Virus record (IMG/VR): IMGVR_UViG_3300030102_002631
Span: 1 to 20,005 of that record
Strand: one strand, 5' to 3'
DNA from: a virus
Length of the DNA: 20,005 nt
Positions 18,575 through 20,005 of this stretch are shown here, in pieces. The notes below the pieces were generated by a model, which worked only from the letters and a program-made list of their open reading frames with translations, was not told the DNA's origin and did not search any database. Every line of letters begins with the position of its first letter. Position 1 is the stretch's first letter. The position numbers and the translations under genes are program-made.

Positions 18575-19098
18575 ATCCTGAGTTACTCACATTGTTGTTG
18601 CCAAGCAGCCCATCATACGAAATTAAGTCTGTCAATCATAACGCCTTAACTCCTCAGGATGTTGCTTTTCTCTTAGCTAAGAAGAGATTAAAGAAAGGCG
18701 AGCTAAATATACTGTTAGCTAAGTTTATAGATTCTGATTCAGCACATGAGGAGTTGTTTGATGAGATGATAGATAGGGCTTGTGAAATATTCATGAATGA
18801 TGGAATCCCTGATAAACCTGGAATTATCAGAAAGTTTACTAGGCTTGCTCTTGCCGAGACTTTGTTTACTAAATGTTTTATTTGTAAAGGTGTAGGAACT
18901 ACTGTTATCGACAATAGCAGGATTGAGAAGTGTCCGCATTGTGATGGAACAGGTGAGTTTATTTATGAAGATGTGCATAGAGCACACATTATGAAGATAC
19001 CTATGAAGTTATATAAGAAACATAGAAAACAATATCTCAAAATCAGAGAAGAGATTGTTGATATCGAGAACGAAGCATTAAGAAAGCTAGGCGATTAA
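18571..19098 (+). CDS. Zinc-finger protein resembling Q-type antiterminators, 175 aa
   Basis: The 175-residue product has helical N- and C-terminal parts around a DnaJ-like zinc-binding module: ETLFTKCFICKGVGTTVIDNSRIEKCPHCDGTGEF, i.e. CxxCxGxG then CxxCxGxG about 20 residues apart. Phage antitermination Q proteins (phage 21/82 type) have a similar central zinc module with Ala-rich helices, and Q acts on the late promoter. Here the gene is near the end of the rightward operon, and late genes start leftward near 10.7 kb. The resemblance is limited to the zinc module and the overall plan, so this is a candidate only; another zinc-binding regulator is possible. Confidence 0.5.
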   Translation: MNPELLTLLLPSSPSYEIKSVNHNALTPQDVAFLLAKKRLKKGELNILLAKFIDSDSAHEELFDEMIDRACEIFMNDGIPDKPGIIRKFTRLALAETLFTKCFICKGVGTTVIDNSRIEKCPHCDGTGEFIYEDVHRAHIMKIPMKLYKKHRKQYLKIREEIVDIENEALRKLGD

Positions 19099-19105
19099 TC
19101 AAGTA

Positions 19106-19134
19106 TTGACATTATTAATTTATTATGTTTATAT
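19106..19134 (+). promoter_or_regulatory. Rightward promoter (family member g)
   Basis: Plus-strand -35 TTGACA (19106-19111) and -10 TTATAT (19129-19134), 17-bp spacer ending in TATGT. It has the same -35 and extended -10 as the early promoters. It gives the 82-aa gene its own transcript, with a short leader of about 30 bases. Confidence 0.75.
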
Positions 19135-19172
19135 ATATTCATACCAACAATAAAGTTGGTGGAGTAAAAAAC

Positions 19173-19421
19173 ATGACAATTAACACACAAGAACCTATGG
19201 AAGTATTACCAAACGGACATAGGAAACATACATTAGAGGTCATGCCTGAGTTCCAACACACTCAAATTGGGGCGTTGAAAAATGCTCATCAACTTTGGGC
19301 TGAGTTATCAGGTGGTCTTGACTCTGATGTCGTTATGAAAAAAGCAAAAGAGTTAGGCATCCCTTTTGCTGAGCTCGATTACATCTACGGATGTGATGAG
19401 GATGAGTACAACAAAGCCTAA
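19173..19421 (+). CDS. 82-aa protein, unknown
   Basis: I chose ATG 19173 (82 residues) because GGTGGAG stands eight bases upstream. An in-frame ATG at 19125 lies inside the promoter, so the longer form is not expected. The product begins MTINTQEPMEVLPNGHRKHT and ends SDVVMKKAKELGIPFAELDYIYGCDEDEYNKA; it is acidic with a helical C-terminus. It has its own promoter (19106-19134) and converges on terS. The separate promoter suggests a regulated or early host-interaction role, but no family is recognised. Confidence 0.65.
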   Translation: MTINTQEPMEVLPNGHRKHTLEVMPEFQHTQIGALKNAHQLWAELSGGLDSDVVMKKAKELGIPFAELDYIYGCDEDEYNKA

Positions 19422-19430
19422 ATAAAACAG

Positions 19431-19461
19431 GAGTGGGTATCTCCTCAAACCTACCCAGCTC
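19431..19461. terminator. Hairpin between convergent 82-aa gene and terS
   Basis: GAGTGGGTA (19431-19439) pairs with TACCCAGCTC (19452-19461) with one bulged G. An alternative GGAG/CTCC stem shares the left arm. On the minus strand CTGTTTTATTT follows, so it may end terS transcription. It starts within the terS stop codon. Confidence 0.5.
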
Positions 19462-19918
19462 AATGCTTAGATTTGCTTCCTTGTTTATCTTCCACGATTA
19501 AAGGTATTCCCTCAGCTAAGTCAGGTGCAGTTTCCATGAGTGTTTTGAGTTCTGCTATTAGCTCAGCGTCAGTTTTATCCTTTGTTTTATCAACATTTAC
19601 ATTTATAGTTTGAGATGAAAAATTACCTAACTCAAGTATAAGTTTGGCTGTGTTCAACTTAACAGCATCTTGTTCAGAATGTAACAATTGTTGCAATACA
19701 GTAATTGCTGGTCCTGAAATAGATGAAATTCTCTCTTCTTGTTTTTTTCTAATTTCTTTATCATATTTATTTTTTAAATATCTAGCTTGAAATCTAATAG
19801 ATTTGTTGTTATCCCAACCTGCTTTGATTGCTGATTGTGTTGCATTGCCTGCTGTTTCACCTTCACAGTAAAAATCTATGAACTTCTGTTCCTTTTCTTT
19901 GTCTATTTTTTTCGGCAT
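19460..19918 (-). CDS. terS: Terminase small subunit
   Basis: I start at ATG 19918 (152 residues) because TTGGAGTAA lies just upstream; the nine extra residues of a longer frame would overlap a small upstream ORF. The product begins MPKKIDKEKEQKFIDFYCEG and continues ETAGNATQSAIKAGWDNNKSIRFQARYLKNKYDKEIRKKQEERI, an N-terminal helix-turn-helix typical of small terminases (FI..Y..g.nAt.AAi.AG), followed by ITVLQQLLHSEQDAVKLNTAKLILELGN, the oligomerisation core, and an acidic tail. TerS rings recognise phage DNA and stimulate TerL. The gene is about 8.8 kb upstream of terL on the same strand, an unusual separation. Confidence 0.85.
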   Translation of the reverse strand: MPKKIDKEKEQKFIDFYCEGETAGNATQSAIKAGWDNNKSIRFQARYLKNKYDKEIRKKQEERISSISGPAITVLQQLLHSEQDAVKLNTAKLILELGNFSSQTINVNVDKTKDKTDAELIAELKTLMETAPDLAEGIPLIVEDKQGSKSKH

Positions 19919-19920
19919 GT

Positions 19921-19986
19921 TTACTCCAATATGTATAAGTAACAAAGCGATATAATCGCTGTTGCTACTAGTGCTTCTAGTATCAT
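19921..19986 (-). CDS. 21-aa hydrophobic peptide upstream of terS (tentative)
   Basis: ATG at 19986 opens a 21-codon frame (MILEALVATAIISLCYLYILE) whose stop lies two bases before the terS start. It is nearly all hydrophobic and could be a membrane peptide or a leader that couples to terS. No Shine-Dalgarno is seen and it is near the window edge. An in-frame stop lies four codons upstream of the ATG. Confidence 0.3.
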   Translation of the reverse strand: MILEALVATAIISLCYLYILE

Positions 19987-20005
19987 TGTGATAAAGGATT
20001 AGACT

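Overview
The window is part of an AT-rich, tailed double-stranded DNA phage genome. It looks like a marine podovirus-type phage infecting a bacterium, possibly an alphaproteobacterium; the host is an inference. There is no rRNA, tRNA, integrase, IS element or CRISPR array. Genes are short, tightly packed and often coupled through TAATG or ATGA overlaps. The terminase, P22-type portal, SU10-type capsid and SU10-type adaptor identify the phage. No lysis, lysogeny or DNA polymerase gene is visible, so the genome continues beyond both ends.

Region 1 (1-10668, all minus strand) is the packaging and virion module. Read leftwards it encodes the large terminase, an unknown Pro/Gly-rich protein, the portal, a basic 165-aa protein, two tiny basic proteins (35 and 48 aa), a small HTH protein, an 86-aa protein, the scaffold, the major capsid protein, a hairpin, two beta-rich virion proteins, two small proteins, the adaptor, a 69-aa protein and a tail fibre that runs off the left edge. 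The fibre carries a cupredoxin-like domain. The small terminase subunit lies about 9 kb away at 19460-19918 on the same strand.

Region 2 (10669-14945) is unusually rich in noncoding signals. Small leftward genes (81 aa, DUF932, WYL_2/DUF2693-like, 63, 57, 99 and 74 aa) are separated by long intergenic stretches. These hold a family of near-identical extended -10 promoters, a 16-bp site identical to the bacterial chromosomal parS (ParB-binding) consensus plus a second degenerate copy, nine copies of a TTGGGGGA-N-TTAAAAA repeat, a likely small RNA with its own promoter and terminator, and a leftward RNA predicted to fold into a multibranched structure closed by a 14-bp helix. The order leftward promoter, parS, G-repeats occurs twice.

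Region 3 (14946-16955, minus) is a recombination cassette. A Rad52-like annealing protein (DUF1071/Sak3-like) is fused to a YqaJ-type exonuclease in one polypeptide, followed by a 48-aa protein, an 87-aa protein with an SSB-like acidic tail ending in Phe, and a basic 101-aa protein.

Region 4 (17144-19421, plus) is a rightward operon: a helicase-loader-like protein, a coiled-coil protein, a winged-helix protein, a 37-aa membrane peptide, a Ref-like HNH nuclease, a zinc-finger protein resembling Q antiterminators, and a separately promoted 82-aa protein. It converges on terS.

The best candidate for something undescribed is the noncoding locus of Region 2. A phage carrying a chromosome-type parS beside duplicated promoter and repeat modules, with no ParB gene in view, suggests that host ParB is used for segregation, positioning or transcriptional control. 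That functional reading is inference; the sites themselves are directly visible.
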